NCBI RefSeq assembly: GCF_001748245.1
Contig: NZ_BDFO01000001.1
Location: 3,216,499 to 3,280,498 of the forward strand
Source of the DNA: Oligoflexus tunisiensis
GTDB taxonomy: Bacteria > Bdellovibrionota_B > Oligoflexia > Oligoflexales > Oligoflexaceae
Direction: 5' to 3'
Length of the DNA: 64,000 nt
The position numbers were made by a program, and so were the translations under genes. The first letter of the stretch is position 1. Each line of letters begins with the position of its first letter. Below, one piece after another: positions 1 through 8,246 of this stretch. The notes under the pieces are model-generated. The model made no database searches. It was given only the letters and a program-made list of their open reading frames with translations, and was not told the DNA's origin.

Positions 1-2
1 AA

Positions 3-1259
3 GCGGCCATGGCGCGCCTTGTAAAACGAGGCATGGATTCGCATCCCGCTTTGAAGATCCGCGAAGCCGAACTGCAGGCCAGCCGCGCCCGAGTTGATGC
101 CGCACAGGGTCATTATCAGCCCACTCTCTCCGTCAATGCCAGCGCCAGGCAGGAGCAACGGCAAGACCTGAACAACGAGGAGAAATCGCAGGCGGACGGC
201 CACAGCATGAGCCTTGTGCTCAGGGAAAACCTGTGGCGCGGAGGGCAGGATGCCGGTCAGGTGGATCTTGCCAGGCAGGACGCGACGCTGGCCGAAATTC
301 GGAAATTTCACGAAAGCGAAGGGCTCACGTTCCGCGTGACCGAGGCCGCGCTCGACTATAATTTCCGTTATTTTCGGCAGCTGATTGATGCGGCTTCGCT
401 GGCCGATGCCGAGGAACTGCGTGCGCTGGCTGAACGTAAATTTCAGGCGGGCCAGGTCGGAAAAATTGATATCCACCTGGCAGGCATGCGGGAAAGTGCG
501 GCGCGGTCCTCCGCGGCCCGGGCTTCCATCGAAAGGCAGCAGGCTTATCATAAGCTCCTGAATGTTCTCGGCCCTCAGGAATCCCCCGAGGGTCTGAAGC
601 AGGATATCGAGGCGCTGACCCAGGCGGCCCTTCCCCTGCCCGAGGCCTTGCCGGAACTCAAACCGGTTCCCGGACCGACCCTCATGGAAAAAAGTTCCAT
701 CGCTCAGCAAAAACGCGCGGAGATCACTCTGGATCAGAATTATCGCCGCCGCTTCATGCCGCAGATTGATCTGGTGGGCACGCTGGGACGCGATCAAAAC
801 CGAAGCTGGCTGCTCGATGATGCCGACCAAAAAGCTCTCAGCAAAGCCAACGGTACCTCGCTGCAGCTGGAATTTTCCTGGAATCTTTGGGATCGCTCTC
901 AGGACCACCTGATCCGCGCGGCAGCTGCAGAAAAGAATGCGGCCCATCGTGAAGTGGAGGTCGCCCGCCATGAAGTGAACATGGAAACCGAGCGTCTGCG
1001 CAACCTGATTGCGGAACTGCACCAATCGCTCGGGTACTCCCGTGCAGCCTATCAGCAGGCCGGTCAGCTCTATGATGCGCAGCGCCGCCTCTATGAAACG
1101 GGTGTGATCGGGCTGCAGCCTCTCATGGATGCCGAACGGGAAAAGCGCGAGGCCATTGGCAACTGGCAGCAGAGCATGCACGAACTTCAGCTCAGTCTTC
1201 TCCACTGGCAGGCCCTGGAGCGGGGCTACCTGGCCTCCGGTTCCATACGCGAGGGATAG
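3..1259 (+). CDS. TolC-family outer membrane efflux protein (5' end cut by window)
   Basis: The reading frame is open to the left edge, so the signal peptide and true start lie outside the window; the first in-window ATG is at 9. The visible 416 or more residues have the TolC/OEP pattern: an early 'HPALKIREAELQASRARVDAA' type repeat opening, long amphipathic helices rich in Ala, Glu, Gln and Arg, and two halves that each hold a short beta-strand stretch (near residues 30-75 and 255-300). Members form the trimeric outer-membrane and periplasmic tunnel of type I secretion or RND export. No adaptor or pump gene is visible here; any would be upstream. A strong intrinsic terminator follows the stop. 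The substrate cannot be inferred. Confidence 0.85.
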   Translation, partial: AAMARLVKRGMDSHPALKIREAELQASRARVDAAQGHYQPTLSVNASARQEQRQDLNNEEKSQADGHSMSLVLRENLWRGGQDAGQVDLARQDATLAEIRKFHESEGLTFRVTEAALDYNFRYFRQLIDAASLADAEELRALAERKFQAGQVGKIDIHLAGMRESAARSSAARASIERQQAYHKLLNVLGPQESPEGLKQDIEALTQAALPLPEALPELKPVPGPTLMEKSSIAQQKRAEITLDQNYRRRFMPQIDLVGTLGRDQNRSWLLDDADQKALSKANGTSLQLEFSWNLWDRSQDHLIRAAAAEKNAAHREVEVARHEVNMETERLRNLIAELHQSLGYSRAAYQQAGQLYDAQRRLYETGVIGLQPLMDAEREKREAIGNWQQSMHELQLSLLHWQALERGYLASGSIREG

Positions 1260-1333
1260 GATCCTGGAATGACTGTCAGAAAATACACCTCTGTCGAACC
1301 CTTGGGCTATCTGACGCCAGAGTTGCTGTGAAA

Positions 1334-1363
1334 AATCATCCCGTTAAGTCTGGATGGTTTTTT
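1334..1363 (+). terminator. Rho-independent terminator after the TolC-type gene
   Basis: An eight-pair stem (AATCATCC with GGATGGTT, one G-T pair) closes a 10-nt loop. An A-run precedes it and a run of six T follows it. It lies 75 nt after the stop codon and separates this gene from plsB. Confidence 0.7.
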
Positions 1364-1451
1364 GCATCATATTGTGAAGCAACCCATTAATAAAATTGAT
1401 GTCTTGTAAGAATCACGGGTGATGCTTCAACGGAGTCAAGGGGTTCTTTTT

Positions 1452-3470
1452 ATGGTTTCCTCTCTGCTGCAACCTGTCCAAGCCTCACAGTCAACAGTAG
1501 CGATCGTGAGCTACAAAGGCCGCTTCCGGGATCGCTGGAGCCTCTTCCGCTCGCATTTCCCGCAGTGGCGGTCGGCGCCTTTGGTTCCCTTCTGGAAAAA
1601 GAGCTTTCGCTTTTTTCCCAACCATAGGTTTCAAACCCTGCTCTGGCAGATGATGGATCAGGTCGTACAAGGTCAGGAGGCGATGCTTTATGTGCTGGAG
1701 CCGAAGAACGCCAAAGGCCCGCTCCATGCCATCGCCCTGCACGAGGTGCTGGCCGCGCACGAAGACCGGTACCAGGCTTTCCGCGCGATCAGCGAGGAGG
1801 TCGGGGCTATCTTCCACGCCGCCCACGGTCTGGATGAGCTGAAAGGCAAGGACTCCCGTTATCATATCCTGCCGCGGGATGTCATGCAGAGTGAGGTTCT
1901 CCATTCCCCTGAGGTGCAAAAATTCGTCGGCGTGATGACAGAGTCCGGCGTCGACGGTGAAAAGCTGGCCGCAAAGTATCTCAAGGAAATCATCGGGGAA
2001 CGGCATTACTTTTACTCGAAGCTCGTGAATTTCGTGGTATTCAAGGCCCTGAAGCGGTTTTTCTTCCGCGTGGAACTGGAAGGCGTCGAGCGCATGCTGG
2101 AGCTGGAACGGAAGCACCAGGTGGTTTATCTGCCGACCCATCGCAGCCATATCGATTTCCTGGCGATTTCGCATCTGCTCTATGAACATCAGATCGAAGC
2201 GCCCTATATCGCCACCAGCAATCATCTGAATTTCTTTCCGGTCAGGATCATTCAAATGGTCTCTGGCTACTTTATTCGTCGCAAGAAGATGGACCCTCTT
2301 TATAACGCGATCCTTTATCAGTACATCAACGCCATGCAGCGTTATGGCAAGCCCCATATGGTCTTTGTGGAAGGAACTCGTAGCAAAACGGGCGAGGTCC
2401 TGCAGCCCAAGGCCGGTATCGTGTCCCAGTACATCAATGCCTATGTCGAGCAGCAGGCTCGTCCCATCGTGTTTGTTCCGATCAACATCACCTATGATTT
2501 TGTGGTCGAGGGAGACTCTTATCTGGAGCATATCTTTGAATTCCGTCAGGAACGGAACGCTCTGGATGAGGAACATAAAAAGGCTTTTGACCAGCATGTG
2601 AGTGCCCGGAAGCAGCGGAGCCTGTGGAGCAAAGCCAGAAGCCTGCTGAAAGCGATCATCAGCGCACCACCCAAGGGTAGCGCCTACCTGAAGGCCGGCG
2701 CGCCTATCTTCCTGAATGATGTTCTGGATGCGCATCGGCCGGATTGGAAATCCCTGCCTGTGACGCGAAACGAGGCCATACCTGATGCCTGGATTCGTGA
2801 ACTGGCTCATCGTATCGCCCGCTATGCCTGCGTTGAGATCAATCGCATCTCGCCGCTGACGCCCGGCTCGCTGGTTGCCACGGCCCTCCTGGCCAGCCAG
2901 GGACGAGCCCTGTCGGCAGGTGAGCTGATGGCTTATGTGGATACGACCTCGGAATTCTGGGCCAAGGCCTATGGCATGGAATTCAAACATTCGGCAGCGA
3001 GCCTGGAGGACACGCTCGCGGCCATACCTTATCTCAACCAGTGTCGCCGCCGCAGTGAACGACGTTCACCACAGGTGACAGCCGCGCAAAGGAACCTGCG
3101 GAAGGGCGATCGACGCCAGGCACAAAAGGTCTTCCTTGCGCCGATGGATAGTCTGCGGTCGACTTATATCCGCAATAACGTGATCCATAGCTTTGTCATT
3201 CCTCACCTACTCTCGCGGCACCTCGTGAATTCCAACATGGTTTTGCGGGACGCGATCCGGGAGGATTTTTTCAGTCAGTATGAAGCCCTCAAGCAGATGT
3301 ATCATCTCCCTTGGGAAGTGGACGGAGCCTGGCAGAAGATGGAGCAGTTCCTTCAGCTGTTTGAAGAAAAGGGTCTGCTCAGCCAGGGACCGGAGGCGAT
3401 TCTGGTGAATCACCGCGAGGATGTGCTGACCATTCTTGGGATCTATGCGCGCTCGCTGAAGCTGGCTTGA
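1452..3470 (+). CDS. plsB: Glycerol-3-phosphate 1-O-acyltransferase PlsB
   Basis: This enzyme acylates sn-glycerol-3-phosphate at position 1, the first committed step of phospholipid synthesis, at the inner membrane. The acyltransferase signature HRSHID (about residues 230-235, catalytic His and Asp) is followed by the substrate-binding block 'FVEGTRSKTG' and the 'FVPINITYD' block, in the order and spacing of PlsB/GPAT proteins. At about 672 residues it is shorter than E. coli PlsB (807), mainly outside the catalytic core. I chose the ATG at 1452 because 'AAGGGG' sits 8 nt upstream; an in-frame ATG at 1419 lacks a good ribosome site. It is a single gene between two stem-loops. Confidence 0.9.
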   Translation: MVSSLLQPVQASQSTVAIVSYKGRFRDRWSLFRSHFPQWRSAPLVPFWKKSFRFFPNHRFQTLLWQMMDQVVQGQEAMLYVLEPKNAKGPLHAIALHEVLAAHEDRYQAFRAISEEVGAIFHAAHGLDELKGKDSRYHILPRDVMQSEVLHSPEVQKFVGVMTESGVDGEKLAAKYLKEIIGERHYFYSKLVNFVVFKALKRFFFRVELEGVERMLELERKHQVVYLPTHRSHIDFLAISHLLYEHQIEAPYIATSNHLNFFPVRIIQMVSGYFIRRKKMDPLYNAILYQYINAMQRYGKPHMVFVEGTRSKTGEVLQPKAGIVSQYINAYVEQQARPIVFVPINITYDFVVEGDSYLEHIFEFRQERNALDEEHKKAFDQHVSARKQRSLWSKARSLLKAIISAPPKGSAYLKAGAPIFLNDVLDAHRPDWKSLPVTRNEAIPDAWIRELAHRIARYACVEINRISPLTPGSLVATALLASQGRALSAGELMAYVDTTSEFWAKAYGMEFKHSAASLEDTLAAIPYLNQCRRRSERRSPQVTAAQRNLRKGDRRQAQKVFLAPMDSLRSTYIRNNVIHSFVIPHLLSRHLVNSNMVLRDAIREDFFSQYEALKQMYHLPWEVDGAWQKMEQFLQLFEEKGLLSQGPEAILVNHREDVLTILGIYARSLKLA

Positions 3471-3481
3471 AAGGAAAAGGC

Positions 3482-3500
3482 CGACCCCGCTTTGGGGTCG
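3482..3500. terminator. Stem-loop between convergent plsB and thaumatin-like gene
   Basis: A perfect 7-bp stem (CGACCCC/GGGGTCG) has a 5-nt loop. On the reverse strand it is followed by 'GCCTTTTCCTTT', so it is a better terminator for the reverse-strand gene ending at 3522 than for plsB, but it could serve both. Confidence 0.5.
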
Positions 3501-3521
3501 ACCGGTAGGATGGACCCGGTA

Positions 3522-4409
3522 TCAACCTGCAGGGCAGAAGGTGATATTCAACTGCTGCCCATTCACGCAGGAGTGAAACCCACTTTCCTCAGCTGCCGGC
3601 GGAAAGTCATCGTACGCCAGAGCATAGATTCCAGGACAGGTTTCATGTGCCCACCGCGCATAGGTATTGTAGGGTGGGTTCTTATAGTAATTCCCCGTGT
3701 TGACATTGTAGGGATCATGCAGCATGCCGCGATTGAGGGCGGCACAGTACTTGGGATTTTGACTGAAGAACGGACCGGAACATGCATAAACCTCGGCTGT
3801 GCTGGCTCCCCGTGCCCCCTGACAGTCCCCGTAACGATCCGCACATTCATTGATTCTGCCATCGAGCGCCCGACAGTAGGCGTGATGCCGCGTGCCAGGG
3901 TCCAGGCAGAACGTGCGGGCGGAGAGACATTTGTCGGCCGTCCTGAGATGCGCGGGGCAGCCATTCAGAATCTGCGAGACAGGCCGGTTACAGCCCGCTG
4001 GACGGCAGTCTCCGCCGCCCCCGATGGAGGATACGGAGACCGGCAGTCCAACCCAATCCACATACGTGATGTTGTAATGCAGGACCTGCTCGCCATGAGG
4101 ATTGCGATCGAAGGTCATTTCCACCTTTTCAATCTGATTTTGCCTGGGCCCGTTCTTATAAGCTTCGACCCGGGCCGCCGTCCAGAGGGAAGGCGCATGA
4201 TAAACGCGGGTGGCCCCGGTCGTAAGCGGGGCATCATCCGGTCCCAGTACCTCCTGGGAGCCGAAGGCATGAATCCAGAGAGTAAAGGGACAGTTGTTGC
4301 GAACCTGAATGGGAATTCGATCCGCCGTGAACTCCTCGGCCTGTCCTGAGATGGAGCCGACGAGAAGCCCTGGCAGGATCCAGCGAACCGCCTGTTTCAA
4401 AAACATCAT
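3522..4409 (-). CDS. Secreted thaumatin-like protein
   Basis: The 295-residue product starts with a signal peptide that probably ends at 'SISGQA'. The mature protein follows the thaumatin-like (TLP) order. It opens with 'IQVRNNCPFTLWIHAFG', like the TLP opening (x-N-x-C-x-x-T-[VI]-W). Next come 'VEMTFD' and 'YVDWVGLPVSV', like the TLP 'AEFTL' and 'LVDGFNLPMSV' blocks, then many Cys residues. It ends with 'CPGIYALAYDD' and 'NITFCPAG', close to the plant TLP endings 'CPxAYSYAYDD' and 'YxITFCP'. TLPs are disulfide-rich proteins; some bind or cleave beta-1,3-glucans. The acidic-cleft residues look at least partly kept, but activity is unproven. Start chosen at 4409 because 'AAGGGGG' lies just upstream; a longer frame to 4475 has no such site. 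Confidence 0.75.
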   Translation of the reverse strand: MMFLKQAVRWILPGLLVGSISGQAEEFTADRIPIQVRNNCPFTLWIHAFGSQEVLGPDDAPLTTGATRVYHAPSLWTAARVEAYKNGPRQNQIEKVEMTFDRNPHGEQVLHYNITYVDWVGLPVSVSSIGGGGDCRPAGCNRPVSQILNGCPAHLRTADKCLSARTFCLDPGTRHHAYCRALDGRINECADRYGDCQGARGASTAEVYACSGPFFSQNPKYCAALNRGMLHDPYNVNTGNYYKNPPYNTYARWAHETCPGIYALAYDDFPPAAEESGFHSCVNGQQLNITFCPAG

Positions 4410-4505
4410 AGTGTACCCCCTTAAGGCAATAAAGATGCAGACAGACTCAACCTTGAGCCTGTTGTCGCGTTGCATTCAGATCGCCGGTGAAGGGGACACG
4501 GTTCG

Positions 4506-5078
4506 TCAGCCTTCATCCGACGGGGTTTGACCCGTTGTCACGTCCAGCCAGGCGGGACGCAAGCCGCTGGCGTTTTCCCGTGAGGGAATGAAAAGGTTGG
4601 TGGAACCCTGGGCATCCACAATAAAGCTCAGCTGCACGAGCTGACTTTGCAGCGCCGCATGCACCTGGTCTGTGACATCAAAACGCAGATGGTTATCCAC
4701 CCAGGATGCCGGCAGGGAAAGCGGTTCACTGTCAGGCGCCGTGTTGTAGGTCACTGTCGCTTCATTCCAGTCACCCTGCACAAGACTCAGAGTAAAATCC
4801 GGCAGTCCCGCGCCCACGGTCTGGCCAGGAAGCACGAGCCAGACCCGATCATTCGCCGTGATGCCGCTCAGATCAAAGCCGAGCAGAGCACGGGCCTGAT
4901 GATGATAACGACCGGCATCGACAGTAGCCTGGAAGCCGAAATTTTGATCGGCTACGCCTGACCCACAGCAAAGACTTTGGGAAATCAGTGAGGCATCCTT
5001 GGCCACGGGGCGCTCCCAGGCCCCTGACGTTGATGCCAGAGCAAGAGTCAGTGCTGCTGCTGTCCATGAAAGTCGCAT
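4506..5078 (-). CDS. Secreted DNRLRE-domain-like protein
   Basis: The 190-residue product has a signal peptide cut near 'TSGA-WERP'. The mature region has the pattern of DNRLRE/CBM96-type beta-sandwich modules: 'ALLGFDLSGI', then 'LSLVQGDWNEATVTYNTAP' (family theme W-x-E-x-x-x-T-[YW]-x-x-x-P), then 'HLRFDVTDQVHAAL' and 'LSFIVDAQGS'. Such modules are usually parts of large surface or secreted enzymes and are thought to bind carbohydrate or act as structural spacers. Here the module stands alone. It lies about 100 nt upstream of the thaumatin-like gene on the same strand, so the two may be co-expressed secreted proteins. No catalytic residues are recognised. Confidence 0.6.
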   Translation of the reverse strand: MRLSWTAAALTLALASTSGAWERPVAKDASLISQSLCCGSGVADQNFGFQATVDAGRYHHQARALLGFDLSGITANDRVWLVLPGQTVGAGLPDFTLSLVQGDWNEATVTYNTAPDSEPLSLPASWVDNHLRFDVTDQVHAALQSQLVQLSFIVDAQGSTNLFIPSRENASGLRPAWLDVTTGQTPSDEG

Positions 5079-5756
5079 TGTTTCTCCTGAGTGGTTTCAA
5101 GGCGTGCCGGTTCCTGGCCAACGCCACAGGGCGCCGCGGATGAAGACCTTCGCACGCGGGACGAATTATGATCGTAGTTATAACAAACAAAATGGTGAAC
5201 CGGGCAAGCGGTTTTTCAGCGCCGCTTTGTTAATTTTTTTCATCCCAAACTGTTGTGTCAGAGTGCTTTGACGAATTTATCCTGGAAAGACAGCAATTTT
5301 TTCTGACGTAATTCGTACTGGCTGCAAACTAATACCGAGACGCTGGCAGCGTATGATCGAACTCCGGACATAATCGTCTGAATTGTGACGCCCGCCGACC
5401 TTTTGAATCCTAAACCCTTGAAACCCGAGGATGTTGGGAAAGCGAACAGTGGAAAAAATTTTGGCGGAATCGGAAAAACCTGAATGAAATTTCAGGAGTC
5501 GGTCCCGCGCTTCCCGCCGGCGCCCTGTGCAGTTATGCGGATTTAGCTGGCTTTACGGCCAGTAAGGTTTGGCACTCAAATTGTATAAAGCAGAACGAAC
5601 CATAAGCTAAACAGATGCTACCTTTGGCTTTTTGCAAGCTCGCGTTCTGCGTGCATGCCTCAGGGGTGGCTTGTTTCCAAAGAACAGAGTTCATACAGAA
5701 CATGCTGTACTCAGGCAGCCGTGGACTGTTGCATCCATTTTCCAGGGGAGTGCGTT
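5079..5756. other. Long divergent intergenic region (about 680 bp)
   Basis: This region separates the DNRLRE-type gene (reverse) from the haem-motif lipoprotein gene (forward). It is AT-richer than its flanks, with runs of A and T near 5170-5260 and 5450-5480. I find no convincing gene in it. Near its right end are a small hairpin-forming stretch (CTGGC/GCCAG near 5547-5562) and a sigma-54-like site listed separately. It is long enough to hold promoters for both genes and possibly a small RNA, but nothing I can name. Confidence 0.4.
5570..5585 (+). promoter_or_regulatory. Possible sigma-54 promoter upstream of the haem-motif lipoprotein
   Basis: The sequence TGGCACTCAAATTGTA matches the -24/-12 consensus TGGCACGNNNNTTGCW with correct spacing, except that the -12 C is T and the G after TGGCAC is T. 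Expected transcription would start near 5596, about 160 nt before the ATG. A TATAAA-like element overlaps just downstream, so a sigma-70 promoter is an alternative. Confidence 0.35.
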
Positions 5757-7646
5757 ATGAAGTTTTGTGGCCATGCAAGCAACTTTGTTCAGATTCTGCT
5801 CGTTGGTGGCATCCTGATCCTGCCGGTGGCGTGTGTCAGGCCTCCTCAAAAGAGCAGCACCAGTTCGGTGTCGTCCGATCAACCCAAAGACAATACGGTC
5901 GCACCGGTGGCGGAAGGGGAATCCAACCCCATTCTGGCCAAGGAAGGAGGCCCGTCGCCGATGGAGGAGGATAAGGGATTCACCTTCATCAAGCAAAAAT
6001 GTGCCGCCTGCCATAATCTGAAAAACCCGGTGGGCGGTTTTGATAGCGCGGATGATGAGCAAAGAATGATCGACAGTGGACGTTACCTGGTGCCCGGACA
6101 GCCGGACGCCTCGCTGGTATACACGACCCTCGCGCCGCAAGGCAACATGCCTCCGAGCCAGACGGTTTCGGAAGAGGATCGCAAACTGGTACGGGATTGG
6201 ATCCTTTCGCTCGGTTCGAAGCCGCGCACGCCGATTCCTGATGCCACGCTCCTGACCATGATGCGGCAGGATCTGGAACAGAATGTTCCCGCTGCCGAGC
6301 GCGCCACCACCCGATATTTCAGCTTTCAAAATGTTTACAATCGCGGGCTGCCCGACAAGAAGATGGCGATTCTGAACATGGCCTTGAACAAGACCATCAA
6401 CAGCCTTTCCTTTGCCGATGAGATCGTAATACCAACTCCGGTCGGGGACAAGGGCGTCCTGGTACGGGTGAACCTGAACGCCATCGACATGAATCGCGAT
6501 AACTTCGACAATACGGTCGAGTCGTACTATCCCTTTATGGAAACCTTTAATAACGTGGCCAGCGATCCGACCTCAGCGACCGCGGCCGCCGATCATAACT
6601 TCCTTCGTCAGGCCACAGGAACGCAAGCTTATATGGTCCGTGCCGACTGGTTTGTCGCCACCGCGACGCTGCCGGTTCCCTATCAGGAATTCCTGAATCT
6701 GCCGAACACGGTTCAATCCCTGGAGAACAGGCTCGGGATCGACGCCTTCCGCAATATCCGGGACAATGCCGTGATGCGGTCAGGTTTCAAGCGATCGAAC
6801 GTATCCTCTCAGAACCGTATCATCGAGCGCCATGTTTCCCAATCCGGACGCAGTTACTGGCTGAGTTATGACTTCGCTCTGGAAGAGGACAACCAGAATA
6901 TCTTCAACAATCCGCTGGGTCCCGTCGGCATCGGCTTTGAAAACCGCGCCTTTGAACAGGACGGTGGCGAAGTGATCTTCCATCTGCCGAACGGCATGCT
7001 GGGTTATTACCTCCTGAACGGCCAGGGGAATTCCATTGACCGTGGACCGCAGACGGTGGTGCGCAAGGAGGATGGGCCGCGGCGCCTGCAGTCCAATATC
7101 GTCAACGGATTCTCGTGTATGTCCTGTCATGCGCGTGGGTTTTTGGTTCAGGACGACAATGTTCGCGAGTTCGCTCAGGTATCGACCAACTTCTCGCAGT
7201 CGGAAAAGGATAAGGTCAGCAAACTTTATGTCGACAAAGCGACATTGAGAAAGGCCATCGACGATGATAACAAGATCCATTTCGCGGCTTTGAAAAAGAT
7301 GAATATCGATCCGTTCCAGCCCGATGTTGTGCAGCTCGGATTTGGTTACTACCATCAGGATTTGACCAGCGAGGATGTGATGAAGGAACTGCAGATCGAT
7401 CAGAAGCAGCTCGATCAGCTCCTGACGAGGCAGCCGTTTGCCAGCCGCTGGGTGGCGCTCAGTACTCCGGGTGGCCGCCTGAACCGGGAGGAATTCAACC
7501 TGTTTTATGGTCGGGCTGTGAATGACGTGCATGAGAAAAAGCGGATGATACTGCCCTTCCGCGGGGACTATATTCCGAATCCGACCTGCCTTGCACCGGT
7601 GGATCTTTTGATGAACACGTGTATCAACGATCTCAACAATCCGTAA
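5757..7646 (+). CDS. Lipoprotein with two CxxCH haem motifs
   Basis: The 629-residue product begins with a lipoprotein signal peptide ending in the lipobox 'LPVAC'. A low-complexity linker follows, then a cytochrome-c-like motif CAACH (about residues 82-86, in 'KCAACHNL') and a second CMSCH (about 454-458) before 'ARGFLVQDD'. Two CxxCH motifs suggest covalent haem attachment and a periplasmic redox or haem role. The region between them (about 170-450) is unlike any enzyme I recognise and has no obvious membrane span. Start chosen at 5757 because 'AGGGGAG' is upstream and the lipobox fits; a longer frame from 5655 is unlikely. It stands alone after a long intergenic region with a sigma-54-like site. 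Confidence 0.6.
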   Translation: MKFCGHASNFVQILLVGGILILPVACVRPPQKSSTSSVSSDQPKDNTVAPVAEGESNPILAKEGGPSPMEEDKGFTFIKQKCAACHNLKNPVGGFDSADDEQRMIDSGRYLVPGQPDASLVYTTLAPQGNMPPSQTVSEEDRKLVRDWILSLGSKPRTPIPDATLLTMMRQDLEQNVPAAERATTRYFSFQNVYNRGLPDKKMAILNMALNKTINSLSFADEIVIPTPVGDKGVLVRVNLNAIDMNRDNFDNTVESYYPFMETFNNVASDPTSATAAADHNFLRQATGTQAYMVRADWFVATATLPVPYQEFLNLPNTVQSLENRLGIDAFRNIRDNAVMRSGFKRSNVSSQNRIIERHVSQSGRSYWLSYDFALEEDNQNIFNNPLGPVGIGFENRAFEQDGGEVIFHLPNGMLGYYLLNGQGNSIDRGPQTVVRKEDGPRRLQSNIVNGFSCMSCHARGFLVQDDNVREFAQVSTNFSQSEKDKVSKLYVDKATLRKAIDDDNKIHFAALKKMNIDPFQPDVVQLGFGYYHQDLTSEDVMKELQIDQKQLDQLLTRQPFASRWVALSTPGGRLNREEFNLFYGRAVNDVHEKKRMILPFRGDYIPNPTCLAPVDLLMNTCINDLNNP

Positions 7647-7655
7647 GGATTGAGA

Positions 7656-7678
7656 GCGGGCTTAAATGCTGAGCCCGC
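7656..7678. terminator. Stem-loop between convergent genes
   Basis: A 7-bp stem (GCGGGCT/AGCCCGC) with a 9-nt loop begins 10 nt after the stop of the haem-motif lipoprotein gene. It overlaps the last codons and stop of the small reverse gene. No long T-run follows on either strand, so termination strength is uncertain. Confidence 0.4.
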
Positions 7679-7835
7679 CGTCGCCTCCCTGGGCTTTATG
7701 AATCGCGTAGAGGAGTTCCTCGCGGCTGACTCCGTCATGGACGGGAATGCCAAGTGAAATGGCCAAGGCCATCAGCTGATCGAGGGACTCTTCATTTCCG
7801 GACGAGGGTTCGGATTCTGTTGGTGTCGTTGCCAT
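7662..7835 (-). CDS. Small 57-residue protein with Rho_N-like motif
   Basis: This short gene encodes 57 residues. Its 5' side has 'GAGGAGA' six nt before the ATG, an excellent ribosome site. After a Ser/Glu/Thr-rich opening, the core 'DQLMALAISLGIPV' and 'SREELLYAIHKAQG' follows the small helix-loop-helix pattern of Rho_N/SAP-like domains (L-x-x-L-A-x-x-L-G-I ... k-x-E-L-i-x-A-I-x-x-A-Q). These domains often bind nucleic acid. Function is unknown. It lies immediately beyond the GC-rich repeat array, which sits between it and the subtilase gene. Confidence 0.6.
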   Translation of the reverse strand: MATTPTESEPSSGNEESLDQLMALAISLGIPVHDGVSREELLYAIHKAQGGDGGLSI

Positions 7836-7942
7836 GAGGCGTCTCCTCAGCCAAAGGGCCCGAAGGGCCCATTCGGTTCATCGTAAGAGGAAACAGGCGG
7901 GAGGAAAATCCTCAAAGATATGCAGGTGTCCAGGGCATCTGC

Positions 7943-8222
7943 GGCCCCTCCGGGGCTGACGTGTCGGTGGGCTGACGTGTCGGTGGTTAGCAGAGGGCCC
8001 CTCCGGGGCTGACGTGTCGGTGGGCTGACGTGTCGGTGGCTGGCAGAGGCCCCTCCGGGGCTGACGTGTCGGTGGGCTGACGTGTCGGTGGCTGGCAGAG
8101 GCCCCTCCGGGGCTGACGTGTCGGTGGGCTGACGTGTCGGTGGGCTGACGTGTCGGTGGCTGGCAGAGGCCCCTCCGGGGCTGACGTGTCGGTGGGCTGA
8201 CTTGTCGACGGCTGTCGGTGGT
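7943..8222. repeat. Nested GC-rich tandem repeat array
   Basis: Five higher-order units of about 52-68 bp follow each other. Each starts with the perfect hairpin GCCCC-TCC-GGGGC, then holds two or three copies of the 16-mer GCTGACGTGTCGGTGG, then a spacer of the type CTGGCAGA. Ten good 16-mer copies are visible (2+2+2+3+1), with a decayed copy at the right end (CTGACTTGTCGACGG). Both periods (16 and about 52) leave a remainder of one when divided by three, so the reading frame rotates and conserved coding is unlikely. It lies just after the stop of the subtilase gene in that gene's direction of transcription. Confidence 0.85.
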
Positions 8223-8246
8223 TTGCATGTCCGGAGCTGGCGCGTG

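Noticed and set aside
1491..2990. A 499-residue reverse open frame opposite plsB.
   Set aside because: It is fully antisense to a clear PlsB coding region and shows no domain or signal.
4473..4488. A sigma-54 site upstream of the thaumatin-like gene (reverse CGGCGATCTGAATGCA).
   Set aside because: The GG-GC spacing is right but the -24 element has three mismatches and the -12 element is AATGC; too weak to report.
5272..5654. A cyclic-di-GMP or other riboswitch in the long intergenic region.
   Set aside because: Only a small hairpin is seen; I could not find the conserved core of any riboswitch class.
7943..8222. CRISPR array.
   Set aside because: Repeats are directly adjacent and nested, with no unique spacers of constant length, and there are no cas genes.
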